A DNA stretch of 64,000 nucleotides from Lachnospiraceae bacterium (GCA_017440045.1 JAFSIA010000023.1:62001-126000), one strand, 5' to 3'. Shown: positions 38,451-48,019, counted from the stretch's first letter. The notes: generated by a model not told the origin, from the sequence alone. A program made the numbers and translations.

Positions 38451-39506
38451 ATGATGGAAAATACAATAAATGAAAAGGTTGTCTTGGTTGTAGATGACTT
38501 ATTTGAAAATCTTTTAATATTGAAGCGTATGCTTGAGAAATGTGGCTATGTTCCGATGACTGCTTCGTCAGGAAAAGATGCGTTGGAAATGATAAAAATG
38601 AAAATGCCGGAGCTTGTATTATTGGATATATATATGCCTGAAATGGATGGTTTTGAGTTATGTGAAACATTAAAAAATGATGTAAACACACATGATATAC
38701 CTGTTATTTTCATATCATCCGGTATGTCAAAGGAAGATAAAGTTAGAGGATTCCAGCTGGGTGCAGTGGATTTCATTAACAAACCTTTTGAATTGGAAGA
38801 GGTTTCGCTTCGTGTAAATAATCATGTTCGTATGTATGAGATGCAAAGAGATGCAAAGGCGTACAATAAAAGATTAAATAAAATGGTACAGGACCATGTT
38901 ATAAAAATTAAAGAAGAACAGAGAAATACACTTTTATCATTGGAAAAGATATTCTTTTTTCACTTTCCGGAGGAGGAGAAACGTATTAAGAATCTTGCCC
39001 GCAATTGCAGATTTTTAGCGCAGGCATTGGAGTTTTCTGATAAGTTCGAGTCATTGATTAATCAGACATTTATAGATTCTATAGAGGAAGCTGCAATGCT
39101 TCATGATATAGGAAGACTTGCAGCTATTGATAATAATGATGAAAAAGGCTGTCACGAAGAAGTAGGTGCCAAATTTTTGGAGGAGTTATCATTTCTTTCT
39201 GAACATAATTATCTTCTGGCTTTGGCAATTGAAGCGGCCAGAAGTCATAGTGAACTATGGAACGGAGATGGAAAACCGTTAGGTCTAATGAGTGAACAGA
39301 TACCTTTGGTTGGAAGAATTGTTTCTGTTTGCGTTGCTTTTGAGAAGGCTTGTGAGGACTTTAAAAAGCAAAATAACAGTGCTGATTTGAATCAAATAAG
39401 AGAGTTTGCTACATCATATATTACTCAGAGAGCAGGTATTGACTTTGATCCGGATATTACAAAGGTTTTCGGTCAGGTTTCAAGACAATTTTCTATAACA
39501 GAATAA
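38451..39506 (+). CDS. Response regulator with HD-GYP-like output domain
   Basis: A 351-residue protein. The receiver has VVDD, D59 in VLLDIYMPEMDG and the Lys in FINKPFE. A coiled coil (about 125-165) leads to an HD-type domain with H218-D219 in MLHDIGRLA. The later motif reads SHSELWNGDGKPLGL then IPLVGRIVSVC. In HD-GYP phosphodiesterases this stretch is normally HHExxxGxGYPxGL, so the GYP triad is changed to GKP. Cyclic-di-GMP hydrolysis is therefore possible but not assured. It ends the chemosensory operon and is the probable partner of the PAS kinase. Confidence 0.82.
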   Translation: MMENTINEKVVLVVDDLFENLLILKRMLEKCGYVPMTASSGKDALEMIKMKMPELVLLDIYMPEMDGFELCETLKNDVNTHDIPVIFISSGMSKEDKVRGFQLGAVDFINKPFELEEVSLRVNNHVRMYEMQRDAKAYNKRLNKMVQDHVIKIKEEQRNTLLSLEKIFFFHFPEEEKRIKNLARNCRFLAQALEFSDKFESLINQTFIDSIEEAAMLHDIGRLAAIDNNDEKGCHEEVGAKFLEELSFLSEHNYLLALAIEAARSHSELWNGDGKPLGLMSEQIPLVGRIVSVCVAFEKACEDFKKQNNSADLNQIREFATSYITQRAGIDFDPDITKVFGQVSRQFSITE

Positions 39507-39532
39507 TCGAAAAAATAATTAGTATTAATTAT

Positions 39533-39562
39533 GACATTTTATATAGCTTCTTTGCATACAGT
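39533..39562 (+). promoter_or_regulatory. Sigma-E-like promoter for spoIVA
   Basis: GACATTTT (39533-39540), 14 bases, then CATACAGT (39555-39562). This is close to the Bacillus sigma-E pattern KMATATT-N14-CATACAHT. In Bacillus spoIVA is known to be sigma-E dependent, which supports the call. Confidence 0.6.
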
Positions 39563-39592
39563 TAATAATAAAGTATGTAAAGGAGCTTTTTT

Positions 39593-41068
39593 ATGGACTT
39601 ATATAAGGATATTGAAGGCAGAACAAATGGTGAGATATACATAGGGGTTGTTGGTCCTGTAAGAACAGGAAAGTCAACATTTATTAAAAGATTTATGGAT
39701 CTTTTGGTTATTCCTAATATGGAGGATGTACATAACAGAGAGCGTACAAAGGATGAACTTCCACAATCTGCTGCTGGAAAAACTATAATGACAACAGAAC
39801 CTAAATTTATTCCGAAGGAAGCAGCAAAAGTAATGCTATCGGAGAATACTTCCGTAAAGATACGTTTAATTGATTGTGTGGGATATATGGTTGAAGGAGC
39901 TACAGGTCATATAGAAAATGATGTGGAGAGAATGGTAAAAACACCATGGTTTGACTATGAGATTCCATTTTCAAAAGCAGCTGAAATAGGAACTAAAAAA
40001 GTTATAAATGATCATTCGACTATAGGTGTTGTTATTACAGCAGATGGAAGCTTTGGAGAGTTAAAAAGAGAGCAGTATGAACCGGCTGAGGATAGAACTA
40101 TTCAGGAATTAAAGGCATTAAATAAGCCGTTTGTTGTGTTGTTAAATACTCTTAGACCTAAGAGTGAAGAAGCATTTGAATTGGCAAAAAGTATGTCTGA
40201 AAAATATGGTGTTACAGTTATGCCGGTAAACTGTAATCAACTAAGAAAGGAAGATGTTGAAGGAATTATGGCTGCTGTGTTGGACGAATTCCCTGTAAGT
40301 GAAATATGTTTTTCGTTGCCTGGCTGGGTTGAAATGCTAAGTACAGATCATTACATAAAAAGTACGCTAATAGACCTTGCGAAAGCGGTTATAAGTAAAG
40401 GCAAATATATGAAAGATATGGATGAAATGGCAATTGGTGCACTGGCAGCTGATGATTCTTATGTAAATAACATAGACGTATATGAAAAGGATTTATCGGC
40501 AGGTATTGTTAAAATCAGATTTAATATTGCAGAAAAATATTATTATCAGGTTTTAAGTGAGTTTACCGGGCAAAATATCTCAGGCGAATATGAGTTGATA
40601 AGAACTATAAAAGAACTGTCATCCAAAAAGGAGGATTTTGATAAGATTAGTGGAGCGCTGGAACAGGTTCAGGCAAAAGGATATGCTGTTGTTATGCCTT
40701 CAAAAGAAGAGATTAATATTGATGAGCCGGAAGTGATTAAAAATGGCACAAAATATGGTGTAAAAATAAAGGCGGAAGCTCCATCTATTCACCTTATTCG
40801 TGCCAATGTACAGACAGAGCTTGCGCCTATTGTGGGAGATGAGGCACAAGCAAAGGACTTAATGGGCTTTATTAAAGAAAATGGTAAAGATGGCATGGAT
40901 GGTATTTTTGCAACGAATATTTTTGGAAAGACAATTGAGCAGATTGTGACAGATGGAATAAGGAATAAAATAGACAAATTGTCTGATGAGACACAATCTA
41001 AAATGCAAGAAACCTTGCAAAAAATAACAAATGATAGTAGAGGAGGAGTTATTTGTATCATAATTTGA
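39593..41068 (+). CDS. spoIVA: Stage IV sporulation protein A, spore coat ATPase
   Basis: A 491-residue protein that in Bacillus uses ATP to polymerise around the forespore as the base of the coat. The Walker A motif GPVRTGKST is at residues 21-29, and the family phrases IGVVGPVRTGKSTFIKRFM, QSAAGKTIMTTEPKFIPKEA and RLIDCVGYMVEGA are unmistakable. It ends in GGVICIII, the usual hydrophobic end. Length equals the family norm (about 492). AAAGGAGC precedes ATG 39593. This gene is strong evidence that the lineage makes, or recently made, endospores. Confidence 0.97.
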   Translation: MDLYKDIEGRTNGEIYIGVVGPVRTGKSTFIKRFMDLLVIPNMEDVHNRERTKDELPQSAAGKTIMTTEPKFIPKEAAKVMLSENTSVKIRLIDCVGYMVEGATGHIENDVERMVKTPWFDYEIPFSKAAEIGTKKVINDHSTIGVVITADGSFGELKREQYEPAEDRTIQELKALNKPFVVLLNTLRPKSEEAFELAKSMSEKYGVTVMPVNCNQLRKEDVEGIMAAVLDEFPVSEICFSLPGWVEMLSTDHYIKSTLIDLAKAVISKGKYMKDMDEMAIGALAADDSYVNNIDVYEKDLSAGIVKIRFNIAEKYYYQVLSEFTGQNISGEYELIRTIKELSSKKEDFDKISGALEQVQAKGYAVVMPSKEEINIDEPEVIKNGTKYGVKIKAEAPSIHLIRANVQTELAPIVGDEAQAKDLMGFIKENGKDGMDGIFATNIFGKTIEQIVTDGIRNKIDKLSDETQSKMQETLQKITNDSRGGVICIII

Positions 41069-41199
41069 CAAAAATCATTCATTTTCAGGTAATGTTTGCT
41101 GGAAATTGTATATAAAACTCGAAAAATTTATCGCTGCCAGAAAAATGTCTGTAGAAGTTATAAAAAATGTGTGGTACATTATTATGTGAGGTGATTTTT

Positions 41200-42885
41200 A
41201 TGGATATCTTATTTTATCTGGCAGCTTTTTTTGTGTTGATTATCTTTTTTGGATATCAATCCATTATATATAAAAAAAATACAAGGGAAAAGTTGCTTTT
41301 TAAATTAAATAAACAGTGGGGAAGCAGTCCTGATAAAGATTACAGTGCCACAGCTTTTTTGAGAATTAGAAAGTATTTTGACATTGTAAAAAACGATAAA
41401 TTTGTTGACGAGATTACTTGGAATGATTTGGGCATGGACAATATTTTTAAGTCACTGAATTATACTCAGTCCTCTATAGGTGAAGATTGCCTATATAATC
41501 GTCTTAGAAGCATGGATTACTCCGAGGAAGATTTGCTGGAGTTTGACAGGCTGGTCTCATATTTTCAAGAAAACAAGGATGTTTGTATTAAGTTTCAAGA
41601 AATTTTTGCAAATATCGGTCAGACTAAATCCATTTCTGTATATGAGGTTATCCATCTATTAGGAGATTTGGATAATAGAAAAAATACTAAGCATTTTGCT
41701 TTGGCGGCAATGCTTATTGCAGCAATTGGAAGCATATTTATATCTCCGCCGTTTGGTATTATTGCTACAATTACAATGGTTGTAATTAATGTACTCCAAT
41801 ATTATAAGTCTAAGTCAAAAATAGAGAATTATTTTATATGCTGTGGGTATCTCGTTGGTTTGATAGTTAATGCAAAGAAAATAGCAGATGTGTCAGATTC
41901 CCAGTTATCCCAGTACAATATGGAGATTGAGGAAATATATAAAAAAATATCGGTTATTACAAAGAATATATTTCTTATGGGTACAAACAATATGAGTGGC
42001 TCATTGGCAGATATGGTCATGGAGTATGTTAGAATGCTGTTCCATGTTGATTTGATTAAATTTAATTCAGTAAAAAGAAAAGCCACAGAAAATATTAAAG
42101 AAATAGACAGGCTGTACAGTCTGGTTGGTTATATAGAGTCTGCCTGCTCGGTAGCATATTACAGGCAATATTTAAAAGAAAAGTATAGTGTGTGGTGTAA
42201 ACCGGATTTAACGCAAGAAAAGTTAGGTATAGTCGCAGATGACATATATCATCCTTTATTGGATAATCCTGTTTCAAATACAATAAAAGAGGAAAGAGGA
42301 GTACTTCTTACAGGTAGTAATGCATCAGGTAAATCGACCTTTCTTAAAACTATTGGCATAAATTGTGTTTTGGCGCAGACTATTTATACATCATCAGCGA
42401 AATGTTTCAGGATAAATAGATGTTTAGTGTATTCATCAATGAGTCTTAAGGATGATCTTACTAATAACGAAAGCTATTATATGGTTGAGATTAAGGCTTT
42501 AAAACGTATAATAGATGCCGCAAAAAGCGGTGAGAAAATAATATGTTTTGTGGATGAAGTCCTAAGAGGAACAAATACTGTCGAAAGAGTTTCAGCATCT
42601 ACAGAGATATTAAAGAGTTTTGCTGAAAGTCAGATGAATAATGTTCTTTGCTTTGCGGCGACACACGATATAGAGCTTACCTATTTACTTGACAGTTATT
42701 ATGCTAATTATCATTTTGAGGAAGAAATAAAAAACGATGATGTACTTTTTAACTATATTTTAAATGTAGGACCTGCTACCAGCAGAAATGCAATACAGCT
42801 TTTAAAGGTTATGGGATATGATGACAAAATTGTGTCTATGGCAAAGGATAGAGCTGATAAATTTATGGAGACAGGACAATATTAA
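41200..42885 (+). CDS. Membrane-anchored MutS-family ATPase
   Basis: A 561-residue protein with a MutS-type ATPase in its C-terminal third. Walker A is LLTGSNASGKSTFLKTIG, then SMSLKDDLTNNESYYMVEI, Walker B CFVDEVLRGTNTVERVSA, and FAATHDIEL. The mismatch-recognition domain of MutS is absent. Instead there is a membrane helix at the very N-terminus (about 2-22) and a hydrophobic pair in the middle (about 172-212, around IAAIGSIFISPPFGIIATI). A role other than mismatch repair is likely but unknown. ATG 41200 has GAGGTGA upstream; the frame also opens at 41167 without a comparable site. Confidence 0.82.
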   Translation: MDILFYLAAFFVLIIFFGYQSIIYKKNTREKLLFKLNKQWGSSPDKDYSATAFLRIRKYFDIVKNDKFVDEITWNDLGMDNIFKSLNYTQSSIGEDCLYNRLRSMDYSEEDLLEFDRLVSYFQENKDVCIKFQEIFANIGQTKSISVYEVIHLLGDLDNRKNTKHFALAAMLIAAIGSIFISPPFGIIATITMVVINVLQYYKSKSKIENYFICCGYLVGLIVNAKKIADVSDSQLSQYNMEIEEIYKKISVITKNIFLMGTNNMSGSLADMVMEYVRMLFHVDLIKFNSVKRKATENIKEIDRLYSLVGYIESACSVAYYRQYLKEKYSVWCKPDLTQEKLGIVADDIYHPLLDNPVSNTIKEERGVLLTGSNASGKSTFLKTIGINCVLAQTIYTSSAKCFRINRCLVYSSMSLKDDLTNNESYYMVEIKALKRIIDAAKSGEKIICFVDEVLRGTNTVERVSASTEILKSFAESQMNNVLCFAATHDIELTYLLDSYYANYHFEEEIKNDDVLFNYILNVGPATSRNAIQLLKVMGYDDKIVSMAKDRADKFMETGQY

Positions 42886-42889
42886 ATTG

Positions 42890-42918
42890 TTGAAATACAG
42901 CTATTTTTGTGATATGCT
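42890..42918 (+). promoter_or_regulatory. Promoter of the small membrane protein-alaS unit
   Basis: TTGAAA 42890-42895 and TATGCT 42913-42918, spacer 17, with TG one base before the -10 (extended -10). Confidence 0.6.
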
Positions 42919-42984
42919 AAAGCATAATGCTTACCTTGGAGATTGTTTCGAGGATTTAGTATTTAAAATGAAGGAGTGAGAAAG

Positions 42985-43158
42985 ATGAATTTTTTGGGTT
43001 TGACAGGCTTTTTAGGTGGCGTAGCTTATTATGCGTGCCTCTTTATTGTATTGGTAGTGGTTGCTGTCGCGGGTGTTTTCTGTGGTAAAAAGCTTAGGGA
43101 CAGAAAAGACGCAAAGAAATCTAATGAAATAGAGAAAGAGACAACTATTACACAATAG
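42985..43158 (+). CDS. Small single-span membrane protein upstream of alaS
   Basis: A 57-residue protein with one membrane helix (about 12-36, AYYACLFIVLVVVAVAGVFCG) and a highly charged tail KKLRDRKDAKKSNEIEKE. Function unknown. ATG 42985 is preferred to the in-frame GTG 42976 because AAGGAG at 42971-42976 overlaps the latter. It lies 21 bases before alaS and probably shares its transcript. Confidence 0.7.
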   Translation: MNFLGLTGFLGGVAYYACLFIVLVVVAVAGVFCGKKLRDRKDAKKSNEIEKETTITQ

Positions 43159-43179
43159 TTATCCTAATTGGAGGAAAAT

Positions 43180-45834
43180 ATGAAGAACTACGGAGTAAAT
43201 GAACTTAGAAGAATGTACCTTGAATTTTTTGAGAGCAAGGATCATTTAAAGATGAACAGCTTTTCTCTTGTTCCACATAATGACAAGAGTTTGCTTCTTA
43301 TTAATGCAGGTATGGCACCTCTTAAACCTTATTTTACAGGTCAGGAGATTCCACCGAGAAATAGAGTTACAACATGTCAGAAGTGTGTAAGAACAGGTGA
43401 TATTGAAAATGTAGGAAAGACAGCACGTCATCTTACATTTTTTGAGATGCTTGGAAACTTTTCGTTTGGAGATTATTTCAAACATGAGGCCATAGAGTGG
43501 TCTTGGGAGTTCCTTACAAAGACAATAGGTCTTGAGGAGGACAGATTATATCCTTCGATTTATTATGATGATGAGGAAGCTTTCAATATCTGGACAAATG
43601 AAGTAGGTGTTCCTGCAGAAAAAATCACAAGATTTTATCGTGATGAGAACGGTAAATGTGATAATTTCTGGGAGCATGGTGCAGGCCCATGTGGTCCATG
43701 TACAGAGATTTATTATGACAGAGGCATTAAGTATGGTTGCGGAAAGCCTGATTGTAAGGTTGGTTGTGAATGCGACAGATTCATGGAAGTATGGAATAAC
43801 GTATTTACACAGTTTGAGGGAGATGGCAACGGCAATTACACAGAGCTTGCTCAGAAGAATATTGATACAGGTATGGGTCTTGAGAGACTTGCAGTTGTTG
43901 TGCAGGATGTAGATTCAGTTTTTGATATTGATACAATGAAAGCAATAAGAGATGAAATCTGCAGAATTGCTAATGTGACATACCAGACAGATGAAAAGAA
44001 GGATGTTTCAATAAGACTTATCACAGACCATATTCGTTCATCTACATTCCTTATTTCAGATGGTGTAATGCCATCAAACGAAGGTAGAGGCTATGTACTT
44101 AGAAGAATTATAAGAAGAGCAGCCAGACATGGCAGACTTCTCGGCATAGAGGACAAGTTCCTTGCAAAGCTTTCTGAGACAGTTATAAATGAAAGTAAGG
44201 ATGGATACCCAGAGCTTGATGAAAAGAAGGAGTTCATCTTTAAGGTTTTAACAGAAGAAGAGAATAAGTTTAATAAAACTATAGATCAGGGACTTAGTAT
44301 TCTCTCGGATATGATGGACAAGATGAGAGCTGAAGGGAAGACAGTTCTTACAGGTGAGGATTCATTTAAATTATATGATACATATGGATTCCCACTTGAC
44401 CTTACAAGTGAAATTCTCGAGGAGAAGGGCATGACTCTTGACGAGGCAGGCTTTAATGCTTGTATGACAGAGCAGAGAGAAAATGCCAGAAGTAGACGAA
44501 AGACTACAAACTATATGGGTGCGGATGCAACTGTATATGAAGAATTAGATACAACGCTAACAACTACATTTGTTGGATACGATAAGCTTGATACTACATC
44601 AAAGGTTACAGCACTTACAACAGAGACAGAGGTTGTTGAGGCACTTGCTGATGGTGATGTGGGAACAATTATTGTAGAGGAGACAACATTCTATGCTACA
44701 ATGGGTGGACAGGAAGGTGATAAAGGTATCATCACTGTCGGAGATAGCACATTTGAGGTTGTTGATACAATCAAGCTCCTTGGTGGAAAAGTGGGCCATG
44801 TTGGTAAGGTTTTAGAAGGTATGATTAAGGTCGGCGACATTGTTACATTAAAGGTAGATGGCGCAAATCGTGGAGATACATGTAAAAACCATAGTGCAAC
44901 ACATCTTTTACAAAAGGCATTAAGAATGGTTCTTGGTTCACATGTTGAGCAGGCTGGTTCTCTTGTTAATAAGGATAGACTTCGTTTTGACTTCTCTCAT
45001 TTCGCTGCGCTTACAGCAGAGGAGATTGAAAAGGTTGAAGCTATTGTAAATGAACAGATTGCTTCAGGTATTGAGGTTGTAACAAAGGAAATGACTCTTG
45101 ATGAGGCTAAAAAGACTGGTGCTATGGCTCTTTTTGGAGAGAAATATGGCGAGAAGGTTCGTGTAGTAACTATGGGAGACTTCTCAGTAGAACTTTGTGG
45201 TGGTACTCATGTTAAGAATACAGGAAATATCGCAAACTTTAAGATTGTATCGGAATCAGGTATAGCAGCTGGAGTTAGAAGAATTGAAGCACTTACAGGA
45301 GCTGGTGTTGTTAAATATTACGCTGATATGGAGGCAGAGCTTCAAAAGGCAGCTAAAGCAGCTAAATCAGATGTGGCAGGTTTAGTTAAAAAGATTGAAG
45401 CTATGCAGGAAGAAATAAAGGCACTTCATTCTGAAAATGAGAAGCTTAAGAGTAAGATGGCAAATGAGGCACTTGGTGATGTTATGAACCAGGTTAAGAT
45501 AGTTGGCAGTACAAAACTTCTTGCAGTGAAGGTTGATGGTGTTGACATGAATGGCCTTAGAAATCTTGGAGATCAGTTAAAAGACAAGCTGGGAGATGGC
45601 GTAATTGTTATTGCATCATCACAGGATGGTAAGGTGAATCTTCTTGCTATGGCAACAGATGGAGCGCAGGCAAGTGGTGCACATGCAGGAAATATTATTA
45701 AGTCAATTGCTGCTATTGTAGGTGGCGGCGGTGGTGGTCGTCCAAATATGGCGCAAGCTGGTGGTAAACTTCCTGAAAAGATTGATGAAGCATTAGCTGC
45801 AGTAGAGAAGGTTTTATCAGAACAGTTAGGCTAA
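43180..45834 (+). CDS. alaS: Alanyl-tRNA synthetase
   Basis: An 884-residue class II synthetase that charges tRNA-Ala and edits mischarged Ser and Gly. Domain order: catalytic domain with RRMYLEFFESKDHL and FFEMLGNFSFGDYFK, a tRNA-recognition domain, the editing domain with NHSATHLLQKALR and the zinc-binding CGGTHVKNTG, and the C-Ala domain ending in a glycine-rich GGGGGGRPNMAQAGG. ATG 43180 follows GGAGGAAAAT; the upstream in-frame start at 43168 lacks a site. No T-box leader was found in the short upstream space. Confidence 0.98.
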   Translation: MKNYGVNELRRMYLEFFESKDHLKMNSFSLVPHNDKSLLLINAGMAPLKPYFTGQEIPPRNRVTTCQKCVRTGDIENVGKTARHLTFFEMLGNFSFGDYFKHEAIEWSWEFLTKTIGLEEDRLYPSIYYDDEEAFNIWTNEVGVPAEKITRFYRDENGKCDNFWEHGAGPCGPCTEIYYDRGIKYGCGKPDCKVGCECDRFMEVWNNVFTQFEGDGNGNYTELAQKNIDTGMGLERLAVVVQDVDSVFDIDTMKAIRDEICRIANVTYQTDEKKDVSIRLITDHIRSSTFLISDGVMPSNEGRGYVLRRIIRRAARHGRLLGIEDKFLAKLSETVINESKDGYPELDEKKEFIFKVLTEEENKFNKTIDQGLSILSDMMDKMRAEGKTVLTGEDSFKLYDTYGFPLDLTSEILEEKGMTLDEAGFNACMTEQRENARSRRKTTNYMGADATVYEELDTTLTTTFVGYDKLDTTSKVTALTTETEVVEALADGDVGTIIVEETTFYATMGGQEGDKGIITVGDSTFEVVDTIKLLGGKVGHVGKVLEGMIKVGDIVTLKVDGANRGDTCKNHSATHLLQKALRMVLGSHVEQAGSLVNKDRLRFDFSHFAALTAEEIEKVEAIVNEQIASGIEVVTKEMTLDEAKKTGAMALFGEKYGEKVRVVTMGDFSVELCGGTHVKNTGNIANFKIVSESGIAAGVRRIEALTGAGVVKYYADMEAELQKAAKAAKSDVAGLVKKIEAMQEEIKALHSENEKLKSKMANEALGDVMNQVKIVGSTKLLAVKVDGVDMNGLRNLGDQLKDKLGDGVIVIASSQDGKVNLLAMATDGAQASGAHAGNIIKSIAAIVGGGGGGRPNMAQAGGKLPEKIDEALAAVEKVLSEQLG

Positions 45835-45876
45835 TTATATTACATTATTTATATAAAATTTTTCAAAAAAAACATA

Positions 45877-45904
45877 TTGACGAATAGGAATATTGTGCTA
45901 TAAT
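45877..45904 (+). promoter_or_regulatory. rpsU promoter
   Basis: TTGACG 45877-45882 and a perfect TATAAT 45899-45904, spacer 16, with TG at 45896-45897 making an extended -10. It should be strong. Confidence 0.85.
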
Positions 45905-45975
45905 ATCATTTGTGCAATAAAACCTACAGTCGTATTATGCACAATACGTAACTGGAGGGGAGGTTAGGTGAGACA

Positions 45976-46152
45976 ATGTCAAATGTTATCGTTAAAGAAA
46001 ACGAAAGTTTAGATAGTGCTTTACGTAGATTTAAGAGAAACTGTGCGAAGGCAGGCATTCAGCAGGAAATTCGCAAGAGAGAGCATTACGAGAAGCCAAG
46101 CGTTAAGCGTAAGAAGAAGTCAGAGGCAGCTAGAAAGAGAAAGTACAACTAG
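45976..46152 (+). CDS. rpsU: Ribosomal protein S21
   Basis: A 58-residue protein of the small ribosomal subunit. It starts [20 protein letters not shown], continues with [20 protein letters not shown] and ends in the basic [13 protein letters not shown]. It has its own strong promoter and terminator, as expected for a highly expressed single-gene unit. GGAGGGGAGG lies 12-20 bases before the ATG. Confidence 0.97.
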   Translation: MSNVIVKENESLDSALRRFKRNCAKAGIQQEIRKREHYEKPSVKRKKKSEAARKRKYN

Positions 46153-46187
46153 TCTGTATAGTATTTGACTTTATTAATCTAAAAGAT

Positions 46188-46219
46188 AAGGACTAACATA
46201 TATGTGTTAGTCCTTTTTT
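46188..46219 (+). terminator. Terminator after rpsU
   Basis: AAGGACTAACA (46188-46198) pairs with TGTTAGTCCTT (46205-46215), an 11-bp perfect stem, followed by a T-run to 46219. Confidence 0.92.
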
Positions 46220-46225
46220 ATTTCC

Positions 46226-46254
46226 TTTACAATGGGCTGTTTTTATTGTAAAAT
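46226..46254 (+). promoter_or_regulatory. Promoter of the GH43 gene
   Basis: TTTACA 46226-46231 and TAAAAT 46249-46254, spacer 17, 45 bases before the ATG. Confidence 0.6.
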
Positions 46255-46298
46255 TGCAACAGGTTATTACATCTATGTATTTATTTAGGAGGGAATTT

Positions 46299-47996
46299 AT
46301 GAAACTTAGAAAGCTTTTTTTAGCCGGATTGTTAACAATGAGCTGTGTAGCATCTCTTGTTGGCTGCGGTAACGAACAGAAGGAAGAGGAAACAACTGCT
46401 AATGAAACAGTGACTGAGGCAGAGCCAGAAACAGAAAGTGAGTATACACTTAATTTGGAATCAAACTCTGTTACTTTTTCGAGAGTGACAGTTCATGATC
46501 CATCTATTGTAAAAGATGGTGATACATATTATATTTTTGGTTCCCACATTGATGGTGGTGGATATGCTAAATCAACTGATTTAAAGGTATGGAAGAGCTT
46601 TGATTTAAATATTAAAACTGAATACAATAAGATTTTTGAAGAACCACATGATAAATGGCAGGCATCTAGCGGCTCATCTATAAGAGGTAATCTATGGGCT
46701 CCTGATGTTATCTATAATGAGACAATGGGCAAATGGTGTATGTATATGAGTCTCAATGGAAATAACTGGCAATCAGTTATTTGTCTTCTGACAGCAGATA
46801 ATATTGAAGGACCATATGAATATGTTGGTAATGTAATTTATTCTGGCTTTTATGATAAGGGTAATAGTGGAGAATCTGTTTTAAATGAGGAGAGAGTAGC
46901 ATATTCTGATATTTATGATGTGTTAGAGGAAGGAACAAACCTTTCAAGATATAACACCTCTAGTGGATTCCTTGTAAATGCAATTGATCCAAATGTTATG
47001 TATGATGAAAACGGTGACCTTTGGATGACATATGGCTCATGGTCATCAGGAATCTATCAGATTAAGCTTGATGTAAATACAGGTTTAAGAGATTATTCAT
47101 ACACATATGAGCCTGTTGATGCAAGAAGCATTGCAGATGCTTATTATGGATACAAGATTGCCGGTGGATATTATGTATCGGGTGAAGCTCCATATATTAT
47201 TAAATCTGGAGACTATTACTTCCTTTTTGTTACATATGGCGGACTTTCAGCAGCTGAGGGATATAATATGAGATTATTCCGTTCAGAGTCAATTAATGGA
47301 CCTTTTGTTGATCAGAAGGGCGTAAGTGCAGTATATACAGGATTTTCAAAGAACTATGGTCTCTCTAGAGGACTTAAGCTTTTAGGAAACAATGATATGG
47401 CAGGATTTTTTGATATCTCTATTCAGGTAGCTCAAGGTCATAACTCGGCTATGGTTGATGATGATGGAAATATTTATCTTGTTTATCATACAAGATTTGT
47501 GCCTAAGGCCGATACTACTCATGCAAATCAGTCTGAGGGACATCAGGTCAGAGTTCGTCAAATGTATATGAATGAAGAAAATTGGTTAGTTCCATCTCCT
47601 TTTGAATATACAGGAGAGAAAATAGCAGATACTTATACAACTGAGCAGGTTGCAGGAACATATGATTTCATAATAAATAAGCAGGAGAACTGGTTCCATT
47701 ATTCTTGTTTTAAAAATAATGATATTCATAATCATGATAAAAGTCTTTGTGCGACAAGCGAAAAGCTTGGTATTGCAACAGCTGAAACTATCAGCTTAAA
47801 TGCAGATGGAACAATATCCGGTGACTATACAGGAAAGTGGTCTCTTTCAGGTAATAAGATTACAATTGACTTAGGTGATAAGGGCAAATTTTTCGGAATT
47901 TGTATTGAAATGCCGGATGAGACACAGTCACATTTTACAAGAATGTCATTTAGTGTTGCAGGTGAGAATCTTACTGCTATTGGTGTAAGAAAATAA
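46299..47996 (+). CDS. GH43 arabinanase-type lipoprotein
   Basis: A 565-residue surface lipoprotein; the signal ends in LVGCG with the lipid-modified Cys at residue 23, then an acidic linker. The five-bladed GH43 propeller has its catalytic base D67 in VTVHDPSIV, the pKa-modulating D230 in NAIDPNVMYD, and the acid E296 in SGEAPYI. The segment GHNSAMVDDDGNIYLVYHTRF and a small C-terminal beta domain match endo-1,5-alpha-L-arabinanases. It would cut arabinan outside the cell, complementing the GH51 enzyme. ATG 46299 follows AGGAGGG; the longer frame from 46254 lacks one. Confidence 0.88.
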   Translation: MKLRKLFLAGLLTMSCVASLVGCGNEQKEEETTANETVTEAEPETESEYTLNLESNSVTFSRVTVHDPSIVKDGDTYYIFGSHIDGGGYAKSTDLKVWKSFDLNIKTEYNKIFEEPHDKWQASSGSSIRGNLWAPDVIYNETMGKWCMYMSLNGNNWQSVICLLTADNIEGPYEYVGNVIYSGFYDKGNSGESVLNEERVAYSDIYDVLEEGTNLSRYNTSSGFLVNAIDPNVMYDENGDLWMTYGSWSSGIYQIKLDVNTGLRDYSYTYEPVDARSIADAYYGYKIAGGYYVSGEAPYIIKSGDYYFLFVTYGGLSAAEGYNMRLFRSESINGPFVDQKGVSAVYTGFSKNYGLSRGLKLLGNNDMAGFFDISIQVAQGHNSAMVDDDGNIYLVYHTRFVPKADTTHANQSEGHQVRVRQMYMNEENWLVPSPFEYTGEKIADTYTTEQVAGTYDFIINKQENWFHYSCFKNNDIHNHDKSLCATSEKLGIATAETISLNADGTISGDYTGKWSLSGNKITIDLGDKGKFFGICIEMPDETQSHFTRMSFSVAGENLTAIGVRK

Positions 47997-48019
47997 TCTA
48001 ATTAATTCAATATCAATGT

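Noticed and set aside
42886..43179. A T-box leader for alaS
   Set aside because: No T-box core sequence was seen, and the space is taken up by the small membrane protein gene.
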